Numbered from the stretch's first letter, positions 34,409 to 43,252 are shown. The stretch: DNA of 64,000 nucleotides from Streptomyces nodosus (GCF_008704995.1 NZ_CP023747.1:6296001-6360000); one strand, 5' to 3'. Numbers and translations: made by a program. Notes: a model not told the origin generated them from the letters alone.

Positions 34409-34834
34409 GCCGACGGCCTCTGCGTCATGGGGCCCAACTCCTGTCACACCTTCCCTACGGGTCGGCGGCCCGGCCGTCTCAGTCCAGGTGACCCAAGGCT
34501 CGCCGAGGGCCCACGCGGCAGCCCGGTGGACCCGACCTCCGCGGCCGCTCCGGTATGGTCCCGGGGTCGAGACCCGCACCCGGACCCCTTTCGCGGTCAC
34601 CTGCACCTCCGGCCGACCGGCCCGCCTTTCGCTCGGGCCGCCGTCCGCGGCGGCGCCGGACGGGTCAGGCGTCGGCCAAAAGTCGCCAAGACTTAACCCG
34701 CGAGTCTGTTTAGGGCGGGCCTTGGCACATAACGTATTCCGGTGCCTGACCCCGGCCGTTGACAGCGGATCCGGGTCGGTCGGCGTGTCTCAACGCGCCC
34801 CCATCCTTTCCCGGTTCCCAAGGAGACCCATTCC
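34409..34834. other. Intergenic stretch before the nuclease gene
   Basis: About 430 bp without a convincing gene. The open frames crossing it are GC-rich noise. It must hold the promoters of the small hypothetical gene (leftward) and the secreted nuclease gene (rightward). The AT-richest part is 34690-34735 (around TTAACCCGCGAG and ACATAACGTATTCC), the likely nuclease promoter. I do not see PHO boxes of the GTTCACC type. Confidence 0.5.
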
Positions 34835-37327
34835 GTGTCGCACTCCAGCGATGAAGAAACGTTCCGCCCCGCACGACACCGCGCGAACCCGTTGCGCAAG
34901 CGGCTGATACCGCTGGCGATCACCGGTTCGGTGGTGCTGGCCGGAGTGGGCGTCCACTCCGCCTTCGCCACGCCGTCGGCCGACGCAGTCATCTCCGAGG
35001 TCTACGGAGGCGGCGGCAACTCCGGCGCCACCTTCACCAACGACTTCATCGAGCTGGCCAACGCCGGTGCGGGCACCCTGGACCTCTCCGACTACACCGT
35101 CCAGTACCTGTCGGGCAACCCCGGTCCGACCACCAAGTGGCAGGCCACCCGCCTCACCGGCAGCCTCGCCGGCAACGGCCGTTACCTGATCCAGGAGGCC
35201 GCGGGCACCGGCGGCACCACCACCCTGCCGACCCCGGACGCCACCGGCAACATCAACATGTCGGGCACCACCGGCACCGTCGCGCTGGTCAAGGGCACCG
35301 ACCTGCTGACCTGCGTGACCGCCGAGGACTGCGCCGCCGACTCCCGCGTCAAGGACCTGGTCGGCTTCGGTACCGCCGTCGTCCACGAGGGCTCGGGTGC
35401 CGCCGCCGGCGCCAGCAACACCGAGTCGGTCGCCCGCAAGACCCTGGTCGACACCGACGACAACGCGGCCGACTTCGCCGCGGGCGCCCCCACCCCGGAG
35501 AACTCCGGCGGCGCGGGTGGCGGCACCGGCGATGACGGCTCCTCCCCGTCGCCGTCCCCGACCGCGACGCCCCCCGCGGACGCGATCTCGGCGAAGATCC
35601 ACGACATCCAGGGCACCACCCGGCGCTCCCCGCTCGCCACCAAGGACGTCAAGGACGTCACCGGTATCGTCACCGGTGTCCGCACCACCAGCACGTCCTC
35701 CACGTCCAAGGGCTTCTGGATGCAGGACCCGAAGGCGGACAAGGACCCCCGCACCAGCGAGGGCATCTTCGTCTACACCAGCTCCAACCCCACGGTGAAG
35801 GTCGGCGACAGCGTCTCCGTCGCCGGTGTGGTCTCCGAGTACTACCCGGGCGGCTACGACAGCGGCATCCAGTCGATCACCGAGATCATCAAGCCGATCG
35901 TCACCGTGCTGTCCAGCGGCAACGCGCTGCCGGCCCCGGTCGTCCTCACCAAGAAGAACATCCCCACCGCCTGGTCCCCGGCGGGCGGCAGCGACGGCAG
36001 CATCGACAACCTCGAGCTCGAGCCGACCAAGTACGCCCTGGACTTCTACGAGTCGCTGGAGGGCATGAACGTCCAGATCTCCGACGCCGGTGTGGTCGGC
36101 GCCACGGACGCGTACAAGGAGCTGTGGGTCAGCGTCGACCCCAAGCACAACAAGACCAAGCGCGGCGGCACCTACTACCCGTCCTACGACGACCCCAACT
36201 CCACCCGCCTCCAGGTCCAGGCGATGAACACCTCGGACGCCTTCCCGATGGCGAACGTGGGTGACACCCTCAAGGGCGTCACCGAGGGCCCGCTGGACTA
36301 CAGCCAGTACGCCGGCACCTACATCCTCGAGGCCCGCACGCTCGGCACCTATGTGGACAACGGCCTCAAGCCGCAGGTCGCCGCGGCGCCCAAGTCCAAC
36401 GAGGTCGCCATCGCCACGTACAACGTGGAGAACCTGGCCCCGACCGACGCGCAGAGCAAGTTCGACCGCCTGGCCAAGGGCCTGGTCACCAACCTGCGCG
36501 CGCCCGGCATCGTCGCCCTGGAGGAGATCCAGGACAACAACGGCGCGGTCGACGACGGCACCGTCGACGCCGACAAGACGCTGAACAAGCTGACCGCCGC
36601 CATCGCCGCGGCCGGTGGGCCGCAGTACTCCTGGCGTCAGATCAGCCCGCAGAACGACAAGGACGGCGGTCAGCCGGGCGGCAACATCCGCACCGCGTTC
36701 CTGTTCGACCCGACGCAGGTCAGCTTTGTCGACTGGCCGGGCGGCGACGCCACCACCGCCGTGGACGTCACCGGCAAGAACAACAAGACCAGCCTGACCG
36801 TCTCGCCCGGCCGGATCACCCCGAACGACGAGGCCTGGAACAGCAGCCGCAAGCCGATGGTCGGCCAGTTCCTCACCCGGAACAACAAGACGATCTTCGT
36901 CATCGCCAACCACTTCAACAGCAAGGGCGGCGACCAGAACATCGCCGGCCGCATCCAGGAGCCGGTCCGCAGCTCCGAGGTGCAGCGGATGAAGCAGGCC
37001 ATGCTGGAGAACGCCTTCGTCAAGAAGCTTGAGGCCGCCGACTCCAAGGCGCTCATCGTCTCCCTGGGCGACTTCAACGACTACCAGTTCTCCCCCGCGC
37101 TGAACACCCTGACCGGCAACGGCACCGTGCTGACCGACATGATCAACACGCTGCCCAAGGAGGAGCGCTACTCCTACGTCTTCCAGGGCAACTCGCAGGT
37201 GCTGGACCACATCCTGGTGAACCCCACCATGCTGGGCAAGGTCAGCTACGAGGTGGTGCACATCAACTCCGAGTTCGCCGACCAGACCAGCGACCACGAC
37301 CCGCAGGTGCTGCGCCTGAAGCCGTGA
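34835..37327 (+). CDS. Secreted ExeM/NucH-type nuclease with lamin-tail domain
   Basis: An 830-residue exported protein, GTG start after AAGGAG. It has an unusually long charged N-region before the hydrophobic signal (LIPLAITGSVVLAGVGVHSAFA). A lamin-tail domain follows at about residues 50-180 (VISEVYGGGGNSGATFTNDFIELANAG), then a Ser/Pro linker and an OB-like region (GFWMQDPKADKDPRTSEGIFVYT). The C-terminal endonuclease/exonuclease/phosphatase domain spans about 520-830 (ATYNVENLAP, ALEEIQDNNG, NHFNSKGG, GDFNDYQFSP, DHDPQVLRL). These give the catalytic Asn, Glu, His and Asp set of DNase-I-like nucleases. It probably releases nucleotides or phosphate from extracellular DNA. Confidence 0.92.
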   Translation: MSHSSDEETFRPARHRANPLRKRLIPLAITGSVVLAGVGVHSAFATPSADAVISEVYGGGGNSGATFTNDFIELANAGAGTLDLSDYTVQYLSGNPGPTTKWQATRLTGSLAGNGRYLIQEAAGTGGTTTLPTPDATGNINMSGTTGTVALVKGTDLLTCVTAEDCAADSRVKDLVGFGTAVVHEGSGAAAGASNTESVARKTLVDTDDNAADFAAGAPTPENSGGAGGGTGDDGSSPSPSPTATPPADAISAKIHDIQGTTRRSPLATKDVKDVTGIVTGVRTTSTSSTSKGFWMQDPKADKDPRTSEGIFVYTSSNPTVKVGDSVSVAGVVSEYYPGGYDSGIQSITEIIKPIVTVLSSGNALPAPVVLTKKNIPTAWSPAGGSDGSIDNLELEPTKYALDFYESLEGMNVQISDAGVVGATDAYKELWVSVDPKHNKTKRGGTYYPSYDDPNSTRLQVQAMNTSDAFPMANVGDTLKGVTEGPLDYSQYAGTYILEARTLGTYVDNGLKPQVAAAPKSNEVAIATYNVENLAPTDAQSKFDRLAKGLVTNLRAPGIVALEEIQDNNGAVDDGTVDADKTLNKLTAAIAAAGGPQYSWRQISPQNDKDGGQPGGNIRTAFLFDPTQVSFVDWPGGDATTAVDVTGKNNKTSLTVSPGRITPNDEAWNSSRKPMVGQFLTRNNKTIFVIANHFNSKGGDQNIAGRIQEPVRSSEVQRMKQAMLENAFVKKLEAADSKALIVSLGDFNDYQFSPALNTLTGNGTVLTDMINTLPKEERYSYVFQGNSQVLDHILVNPTMLGKVSYEVVHINSEFADQTSDHDPQVLRLKP

Positions 37328-37342
37328 GGCCCTGACGCGGCA

Positions 37343-37386
37343 CCGCCCGCTCCCGCGCTCGACACGGCGGGGGCGGGCGGGCCTTT
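37343..37386 (+). terminator. Terminator of the nuclease gene
   Basis: A 14-nt stem with one mismatch, CCGCCCGCTCCCGC (37343-37356) against GCGGGGGCGGGCGG (37367-37380), followed by GCCTTT. Confidence 0.75.
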
Positions 37387-37463
37387 CGTGAGTGTTTCCG
37401 GTTCCTTCCACGGCCGGACCGGCGGGACCTGACCGGTCCCTCCGTCTGCCGTGGAGGCCGAAA

Positions 37464-37502
37464 GCTGCGTCCGTGCACCCCTGAAACGTGCACGGACGCA
37501 GC
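37464..37502. terminator. Perfect 15-bp hairpin between genes
   Basis: GCTGCGTCCGTGCAC (37464-37478) and GTGCACGGACGCAGC (37488-37502) with a 9-nt loop. On the reverse strand it is followed by TTTCGG, so it can work leftward as a terminator. There is no gene ending there from the right, so its purpose is open. Confidence 0.55.
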
Positions 37503-37659
37503 CCGTTTCCGGTGCGCCGGGCCGAAGGGCCGGGCCTGACGGGAGCGCACAGTCGCGAGACGCAGGGCGTCGCCCTGCGGTGACGCGATGGGCGGGCGGT
37601 CACGTCGTGCGGCGATCCTGCAACCCCCGGCAGGCGATGTCAACAGCTGTAGCCGTCCG

Positions 37660-37677
37660 GGGATATTTGAATATCCC
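37660..37677. promoter_or_regulatory. AT-rich 18-bp palindrome upstream of the HTH gene
   Basis: GGGATATT-TG-AATATCCC is a perfect inverted repeat in otherwise very GC-rich DNA, 91 bp upstream of the GTG at 37768. It is a plausible operator, possibly for the HTH protein itself. The rest of 37503-37767 shows no gene. Confidence 0.5.
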
Positions 37678-37767
37678 TTGTCTGGCGGGCCGTTCGGCCG
37701 GCCGTTATCGTCTCGTTCACCGAGCTGTCGTTGGGGCTCCCCCCGCCTGACTTCAGGAGACCTGCTG

Positions 37768-38412
37768 GTGAGAGACCCGCGCCAGGCGCTCGCCGAGACC
37801 CTGGGCCTTCTCGACTCCCTGCTGGGAAAAGGGCAGTGTCGCGATGATGTGCTGGATGTGGGGCGGTTGTCGGTCGAGTGCGGTGTCCCTCCCGATGTCG
37901 TCCGGACACTTCTCAAGGGTGGCCGGCCTCCTCTGGAGGACATCACCGACCGGATCGTCCGCCGTATCGCCCATCTCCGGGAGACCCGGCGGCGCCCCGA
38001 CGGTTCCCGGCACTCCTACGAGGAGATCGCATCCTCCTTCGGGGCGACCCGGGCGTCCCTGTCCAACCTCGTCAACGGCCGTATGAATCCGAAGAAGACG
38101 GGGGACGCGGCTGATCCGGGACGACGGCCGGCGCGTCCCGGCGGTCCCCTCGCCTCCACCCAGGCGGGTGTCGAGCGCTTCTTCTTCGGGGAACCCAACG
38201 GCTGGCTCAGCGCCGAACCGGAGTCCGCCCTCGACGAGGCCCTCCAGCCGGTGCTCGCCCGTCTGCGGGCGGCGGCCGATCCGGAGACCGACCGCCGTGC
38301 CCCGGCACTTCGAGCGGCCGCGGCATTGCCCGAGGACGAGTGGCGGCTCCTGGAGCGCTTCATCGACACCCTGGTGCGCAAGGTGCGTGAGGAGCGCGGA
38401 ACGCGGGGATGA
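37768..38412 (+). CDS. HTH (XRE-like) DNA-binding protein
   Basis: A 214-residue protein from a GTG preceded by AGGAGA. There are two HTH-like segments: DVGRLSVECGVPPDVVRTLLKGGRPP (about 28-55) and HSYEEIASSFGATRASLSNLVNGRMNPK (about 85-112). The second has the shape of a lambda-repressor/XRE helix-turn-helix. The C-terminal half (FFGEPNGWLSAEPESALDEALQPVLARLRAAADP) is helical and of no recognised family. It lies 390 bp upstream of the conservon on the same strand. I do not recognise an orthologue with known function. Confidence 0.7.
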   Translation: MRDPRQALAETLGLLDSLLGKGQCRDDVLDVGRLSVECGVPPDVVRTLLKGGRPPLEDITDRIVRRIAHLRETRRRPDGSRHSYEEIASSFGATRASLSNLVNGRMNPKKTGDAADPGRRPARPGGPLASTQAGVERFFFGEPNGWLSAEPESALDEALQPVLARLRAAADPETDRRAPALRAAAALPEDEWRLLERFIDTLVRKVREERGTRG

Positions 38413-38801
38413 CCGGGGCCGGCCCGGAGCGGCGGCGCCCGCCCGGCAGCCCGCGGGTGTGTAAGGGACCGAGCCGCCTCGGGTGAAGATTTGTGAACGA
38501 ATCAAAGGTGCTGGAGTGAGCGCCGCGCCGCCCGACCCGGCCGGAAGGCCTCCTGTCTCGCAATGCGGCTGCACAGAAGCCGCGTTGGGTGCATCTGGGG
38601 TGATCGAGGACGCCGCTTGAGGCGGGGTTCCCGGTGATAACATCCCGACATCTGCGATCTTGAACCACTCGATTCACAGGCTGGATCGAGATCGGCATGC
38701 TTCCCGCGCCACAGCGCCGAGCAGTGCCGAGCGGCTGTGTCGCGGATCCTCGCGGGGCGTATCCGTCGCCGTCTGCATGCCACGCGCCGGGAAAGGTTTC
38801 C
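38413..38801. other. Upstream region of the conservon
   Basis: About 390 bp without a supported gene. It contains relatively AT-rich patches (38487-38505 with TTTGTGAACGAATCAAAG; 38630-38690 with GATAACATCC and TTGAACCACTCGATTCACAGG) likely to include the conservon promoter. TTGTGAAC and TTCACAGG are related half-sites facing each other about 180 bp apart, which is too far to call one operator. Confidence 0.45.
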
Positions 38802-39989
38802 ATGAATCGAGACGCATTTGTGTGGTGCCTGATCGTGGTGGCGGCGATAGCCGTCGTCGCGGTCGTGGCGCTTGCTGCCCGCAGTAAGGCCCTGGGGGCG
38901 AAGAAGCAGCAGGCCGAGGCTGAGCTGAGGCGGCAGCTGCAGGCTGCCGAGAGCCAGTTGAACCACTCGCGGGCCGAGCTGCAGAAGTACCGGGAGGAGC
39001 AGGACGAGACCATCCTGGAGGCCAAGGAGGCGGCGGAGGAGAACACCAAGGCCGTCCTCAAGGGTGCCGCCCGCTTCCTGCAGAGCCTCGCGGCCGAGCA
39101 GACCACGCTCCTGGACGGCATCCAGCGCACCTACGGCGGCCACCCCGTCCTCAGCGACCTGCTGGAAGTCCACCACGCCAACGCGCAGATGGCGCGTAAG
39201 GCGCAGGGCATCGCGGTCATGTGCGGTGCCCCGCTCGGCCGCCGCAACAAGGCCGCCAGCGTCTACGACGTGGTGCGCAGCGCCCAGGGGCAGATCCGCA
39301 ACTTCCACCGGGTCGACATCATGCAGCAGGCCGGTCTCGCGCTGAAGGCGTCCGCGGTGGCACCCGTGGCTCTCGCCGTGGCCGAACTGCTCGACAACGC
39401 GGCCAGCTTCTCCCAGCACGACGCGCCGATCGAGGTGACGTTCCAGCGGGTCCAGAACAACCTGTGCATCGTCATCGACGACGCCGGTGTCGGCATGAAC
39501 GACGAGGACCGGCAGCGGGCGACCGTGCTGCTGTCCGGCGATGCCGTTCCGCGCCTGTCCCAGCTGGGAAACCAGCCGAAGTTCGGTTTCCCGGTCATCG
39601 GCCTGATCGCCCGTCAGTACGGCTTCAAGGTGGACGTCACGGGAGTCTCCCGGTACGGCGGCGTCCGGGCCGTCGTCCTGCTGCCCGAGGAGCTGTGGAC
39701 CGTGGAGGAGACGCCGCCGCCCGCCCCGGAGGCGCCCGTCAGCAACATCCGGCGCGTCGAGGAGCGTCCGCAGCAGAGCGGAACGCGCACCATGCACGGA
39801 CTGCCCAAGCGTGGATCGCGGCAGTCGCCCATCGCGAGCGTCCCCGACGCGGGGACGCCCCGGTCCGTGCCGCGCACGACCGAGGAGGCCGGCCGGACGT
39901 CCGGTCGCAGGCTGGGGGCCTTCCAGCGCGGCACCGTGTCCGGCCGCAACGTTGATGCCCCGTCACGTGAAGGGTCCGAAGACGCATGA
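38802..39989 (+). CDS. cvnA: Conservon sensor protein CvnA (histidine-kinase-like ATPase)
   Basis: 395 residues from the ATG at 38802. One N-terminal transmembrane helix (WCLIVVAAIAVVAVVALAA) is followed by a coiled coil (residues 30-90, Gln/Glu/Ala-rich). A HATPase_c domain comes next with an N box at AVAELLDNAASFS, a G1 box at IDDAGVGMND and a further Gly-rich part at FGFPVIGLIARQYGFKVDV. A Pro/Arg-rich tail ends the protein. There is no large extracellular domain, unlike most CvnA proteins; it resembles the short RarA-type (conservon 9). CvnA is thought to form a membrane complex with CvnB, C and D, comparable to a G-protein-coupled receptor assembly. The stop overlaps cvnB (ATGA). Confidence 0.9.
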   Translation: MNRDAFVWCLIVVAAIAVVAVVALAARSKALGAKKQQAEAELRRQLQAAESQLNHSRAELQKYREEQDETILEAKEAAEENTKAVLKGAARFLQSLAAEQTTLLDGIQRTYGGHPVLSDLLEVHHANAQMARKAQGIAVMCGAPLGRRNKAASVYDVVRSAQGQIRNFHRVDIMQQAGLALKASAVAPVALAVAELLDNAASFSQHDAPIEVTFQRVQNNLCIVIDDAGVGMNDEDRQRATVLLSGDAVPRLSQLGNQPKFGFPVIGLIARQYGFKVDVTGVSRYGGVRAVVLLPEELWTVEETPPPAPEAPVSNIRRVEERPQQSGTRTMHGLPKRGSRQSPIASVPDAGTPRSVPRTTEEAGRTSGRRLGAFQRGTVSGRNVDAPSREGSEDA

Positions 39990-40831
39990 CCGCTGACCTG
40001 TCGTGGATGCTTGAGGACATCGTGCAGAACGTGCCCCTGGCACGGCACGCCGTCCTGCTGTCCGCGGACGGCCTTCCGCGCGGGGCCACGGAGGGCCTGG
40101 CGCAGAAGGAGGTGCGTACCATCTCCGCCGCGATGGCGGGGATGCAGTCGCTCAGCCGGGCCACGGCCCACTTCGCGGGAACCGCGGAGGACCGGCAGTG
40201 GAACCAGACGATCATCGAGTTCTCCCATGGGTGGATCTTTCTGATCGGTGCGGGCCAGGGCGCCTATCTGGCCGCCGCCGCTGCCCCCGACGTGGACATG
40301 CAGCAGATCTCCTTCCGTATGCACCGGCTGGTCGCCCGGCTGGGCAACAACCTCACCTCGCCGCCGCGGGTGAACGCCCAGGAGGCCGCCGGGGGGAGCG
40401 AGGCCGCCCCGGCCCGGCGCGAGGCCGCGGCCGGACCCGGTTTTGTGATCGCCGATCTGGACCAGGTGATCACCGAGGTGGAGGGCGCCCGGCACGCGGT
40501 GCTGCTGGGAGCCGACGGTCTGCCCCGCGGGGCGACCTCGGGGATGAGCCGGGACCTGGCGGACACGATCTCCGCCGCCATGACGGGCATCCACGCCTAC
40601 AGCCGTGTCACCTCACAGTTCGCGGGGGTGGAGGAGGACGCCGAGTGGCGCCAGACGGTCATCGAGTTCCAGCACGGCTGGATCTTCCTGATCGCGGCCG
40701 GCGCCGGTGCCTTCCTGGCCGCAGCGGCCGAACACGACTGTGACATCGAGGAGTTCACCACGCGGTTGCACGATGCCGTGCCCAAGCTGACCGCGACGAC
40801 AGCACGAGGAGAGGGGTTCGACCGTGTCTGA
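39986..40831 (+). CDS. cvnB: CvnB with two roadblock/LC7 domains
   Basis: 281 residues, about twice the usual CvnB length. The first roadblock domain is at about 3-115 (LSWMLEDIVQNVPLARHAVLLSADGLPRGATEGL, IEFSHGWIFLIGAGQGAYLAAAA). An Ala-rich linker leads to the second at about 155-268 (DLDQVITEVEGARHAVLLGADGLPRGATSGM, IEFQHGWIFLIAAGAGAFLAAAA). The two halves are clearly homologous, so the gene arose by internal duplication and fusion. Roadblock proteins act as dimers that regulate small GTPases, here presumably CvnD; the fusion would be a covalent dimer. It overlaps cvnC by 8 bp. Confidence 0.92.
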   Translation: MTADLSWMLEDIVQNVPLARHAVLLSADGLPRGATEGLAQKEVRTISAAMAGMQSLSRATAHFAGTAEDRQWNQTIIEFSHGWIFLIGAGQGAYLAAAAAPDVDMQQISFRMHRLVARLGNNLTSPPRVNAQEAAGGSEAAPARREAAAGPGFVIADLDQVITEVEGARHAVLLGADGLPRGATSGMSRDLADTISAAMTGIHAYSRVTSQFAGVEEDAEWRQTVIEFQHGWIFLIAAGAGAFLAAAAEHDCDIEEFTTRLHDAVPKLTATTARGEGFDRV

Positions 40832-41213
40832 CGAACACGACCTGGACCAGGAGCTGGAGCTCACCTCCTCATTAGTGCCACTGTTCGTGATCACCAACGG
40901 GCGCGCCCTTCCGCCGGCCCACCAGTACGAGCACACCGCTCTGGTGACGGCGGCCGAGGGAGCCTCCACCGCGGCACGCACACTGTCTCCGGAAGCGCGT
41001 CAGGTGATGGACCTGATCGCCGACGGCTTCCTGTCCGTCGCCGAGGTGGCCGGCCATACGCGCCTGCCGCTGGGCGTCGTACGCATCCTGCTGGCGCAGT
41101 TGGAGGAGAGCAGCCTGGTCTTCGTCAGGAAGCCCATTCCGCGCGCCGAACGGCTCGACAGAGAACTGGTCAGCGCCGTGCTCGATGGCTTGAAGAACCG
41201 ATTCGGAGCGTGA
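40824..41213 (+). CDS. cvnC: CvnC (DUF742 protein)
   Basis: A 129-residue DUF742 protein (SLVPLFVITNGRALP, then the winged-helix-like VMDLIADGFLSVAEVAGHTRLPLGVVRILLAQLEESSLVFVRKP). Standard third member of a conservon. It starts at a GTG inside the cvnB 3' end. Codon 17 is TTA (40872-40874), the rare leucine codon read by the bldA tRNA, so CvnC, and possibly the coupled downstream genes, should be made only when bldA is active. Confidence 0.92.
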   Translation: MSDEHDLDQELELTSSLVPLFVITNGRALPPAHQYEHTALVTAAEGASTAARTLSPEARQVMDLIADGFLSVAEVAGHTRLPLGVVRILLAQLEESSLVFVRKPIPRAERLDRELVSAVLDGLKNRFGA

Positions 41214-41216
41214 CTC

Positions 41217-41777
41217 GTGTACCTGGATCCAGATGTCTCCCACGCGGTGAAGATCCTCATAGTGGGGCACTTCGGGGTCGGGAAGACCACCTGCATCGGC
41301 AGTCTCTCCGAGATCGAGCCGCTGCGGACCGAGGAGGAGATCACCGAGGCCAGTGAGGGTTTCGACGACCTGTCGAACACGCCGGACAAGACCACCACCA
41401 CCGTGGCCATGGACTTCGGCCGGCTCACCCTCAGCGACTCGGTGGTCCTCTATCTCTTCGGAACGCCCGGACAGGAGCGTTTCAAGGAGATGTGGGAGGA
41501 GCTGTCCCGCGGCGCGCTGGGCGCGCTGGTCCTCGTCGACCCCGAGCGGCTGGACGAGTCCTTCCCCATCCTGGACCTGGTCGAGCGCTTCGGTCTGACG
41601 TACGCGATCGGGGTCAACCACTTCGAGGGGACCCCCGACTACCCCCTCGACGAAGTGCGAGAGGCGCTGAACCTCTCCGCCGAGACCCCTGTCGTGCAGT
41701 GCGACGTACGCAGCGAGGGCTCTTCGGCGCAGGCACTCATCACCCTCGTGCAGCACCTCATGTCACTCACCGGCTAG
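41217..41777 (+). CDS. cvnD: CvnD small GTPase
   Basis: A 186-residue GTP-binding protein starting 3 bp after cvnC. The P-loop is GHFGVGKT (residues 17-24), switch I includes DKTTTTVAMDFG, and switch II is LFGTPGQERF. The base-recognition motif is NHFEG instead of NKxD, a change usual in the conservon group. It is the G-protein part of the Cvn complex and is regulated by CvnB. The GTG start is supported by coupling to cvnC. Confidence 0.93.
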   Translation: MYLDPDVSHAVKILIVGHFGVGKTTCIGSLSEIEPLRTEEEITEASEGFDDLSNTPDKTTTTVAMDFGRLTLSDSVVLYLFGTPGQERFKEMWEELSRGALGALVLVDPERLDESFPILDLVERFGLTYAIGVNHFEGTPDYPLDEVREALNLSAETPVVQCDVRSEGSSAQALITLVQHLMSLTG

Positions 41778-41786
41778 GAGTCCGGC

Positions 41787-43160
41787 ATGCAACAGCCTCT
41801 TGACCGTCAGGCAAGTACGTCCGGCTGCCCCGCGCACGCCAACGTCCAGCTGTACGGTCCCTCGTTCGGGGCCGACCCGGACGGTCACTACGCGCAGCTG
41901 CGCTCGTTCGGCATGAGCGCACCCGTGGACATCTCCCCGGACGTCCAGGTCGAGCTGGTCACCAGCTACGACGCCGCGCTGTACATCCTGCAGAACCCCG
42001 CCTCCTTCGTCCGGGACTCCCGGCGCTGGAAGGCGCTGAACGAAGGGCGGGTCCCCGAGGACAGCCCCGCCCTGCCCATGATGGGCTACCGCCCCAACGC
42101 GCTGTTCAGCGACGGGGCGGCCCACGCCCGGCTGCGCCAGGCCGTCACCGACAGTCTGGCCACGGTCGACGAGCTTCAGCTCGCCCGGCAGACCCAGCAG
42201 TCCGCCGACTATCTGATCAGCCGTTTCAGCTCCGAGCCGCGTGGTCAGGCGGAGTTGATGGCGGAGTACGCCCAGCCGCTGCCGCTGCTGGTCTTCAGCG
42301 AACTGTTCGGCTGTCCGCCCGAGGTGGGTGACCGCGTGATCGCGGGGATCAGCGGCATCTTCGAAGGCACCGCCGGTGCCGACGAGCTGCTCGCCGGTGC
42401 GCTCTCCGAGCTCATCGCCCTCAAGCGACGCCGTCCCGGTGACGACCTGACGACGCGTCTGATGAAGCACCCCTCCCAGCTGAGCGACGAGGAGGTGCTG
42501 CACCAGCTGGTGACCCTGCTCTCCGGCGGCACCGCGCCCCTGACCGCCACCATCGGCACCGCCAGCGCGCTCTACCTGAGCGAGGACTGGCACACCGATC
42601 TCCCGGTCGAGGACGCGGTCGCCCAGACGCTGTGGAACTTCGCGCCGATCGCCAACTACGCGGCCCACTACCCGACCCACGACGTCGAGCTGGGCGACCG
42701 GACGCTCCGGGCCAACGAGCCGGTCCTGATCTCGTTCGCGGCGGCCAACACCGACCCCAAGCTGACCGAGCACCGCGAACAGCTCAGCGGGAAGGCGCAT
42801 CTGGCCTTCGGCGCGGGGCCGCACGCCTGCCCGGCCAAGGACCCGGCGTACACGATCGCGGTGACCGCGGTGGAGGCGCTCCTCAACCGGCTGCCCGATG
42901 TCTCGATGCGCGTCCCCTTCAAGACGCTCACCTGGGTGCCCACGCCATGGAGCCGCGCGCTGGTGACCCTGCCGATCCGCTTCACCCCGCGCAGCGTGCA
43001 GTCCACCGCCGGTGCCGCTCGTCCCCAGACGGCCCCCCAGCGACCGGCGCCCGCGGCCCCGCGCCCCACGGTCGGCACGGCGCCCTCGGTGAGCGGGAGC
43101 CCCGCCCCGGCCAAGGGAGGTCTGTTCAGCCGGTTCCTGGCCTGGACGAGGGGCGAGTGA
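41787..43160 (+). CDS. CYP157-like cytochrome P450 without the ExxR motif
   Basis: 457 residues beginning 9 bp after cvnD. The haem loop is FGAGPHACPA (Cys348), with Pro-Ala after Cys where most P450s have x-Gly. The K-helix position, normally ExxR, reads A279-Q-T-L-W283. The I-helix reads SGGTAPLT without the usual acid-alcohol pair. CYP157 enzymes found in Streptomyces conservons also lack ExxR and have an EQSLW-type motif, so this is probably a CYP157 relative. A 60-residue Pro/Ala-rich tail ending FSRFLAWTRGE is unusual. Whether it is catalytic or a haem-binding regulatory subunit is unknown. Confidence 0.88.
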   Translation: MQQPLDRQASTSGCPAHANVQLYGPSFGADPDGHYAQLRSFGMSAPVDISPDVQVELVTSYDAALYILQNPASFVRDSRRWKALNEGRVPEDSPALPMMGYRPNALFSDGAAHARLRQAVTDSLATVDELQLARQTQQSADYLISRFSSEPRGQAELMAEYAQPLPLLVFSELFGCPPEVGDRVIAGISGIFEGTAGADELLAGALSELIALKRRRPGDDLTTRLMKHPSQLSDEEVLHQLVTLLSGGTAPLTATIGTASALYLSEDWHTDLPVEDAVAQTLWNFAPIANYAAHYPTHDVELGDRTLRANEPVLISFAAANTDPKLTEHREQLSGKAHLAFGAGPHACPAKDPAYTIAVTAVEALLNRLPDVSMRVPFKTLTWVPTPWSRALVTLPIRFTPRSVQSTAGAARPQTAPQRPAPAAPRPTVGTAPSVSGSPAPAKGGLFSRFLAWTRGE

Positions 43161-43178
43161 TGTAAGTAACCCTTCGAG

Positions 43179-43189
43179 AACACAGTGTT
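43179..43189. promoter_or_regulatory. Palindrome between the two P450 genes
   Basis: AACAC-A-GTGTT in a small AT-rich gap of 92 bp. The gap could carry a secondary promoter for the second P450; no clear -35/-10 pair is seen. Confidence 0.3.
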
Positions 43190-43252
43190 ATTGGATGCCT
43201 AGATCATTTCACGGGTACGTATGGCGGCTGATGCTCAGAAAGGAGCCGTCAA

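Noticed and set aside
34790..37603. A 937-codon open frame antisense to the secreted nuclease
   Set aside because: It is the complement of a real gene with recognisable domains. Its Val/Gly/Arg-rich product shows no fold and arises from C/G-ending codons on the sense strand.
38487..38690. Rex (redox) operator before the conservon
   Set aside because: TTGTGAAC and TTCACA half-sites are present but about 180 bp apart, so they do not form one Rex site.
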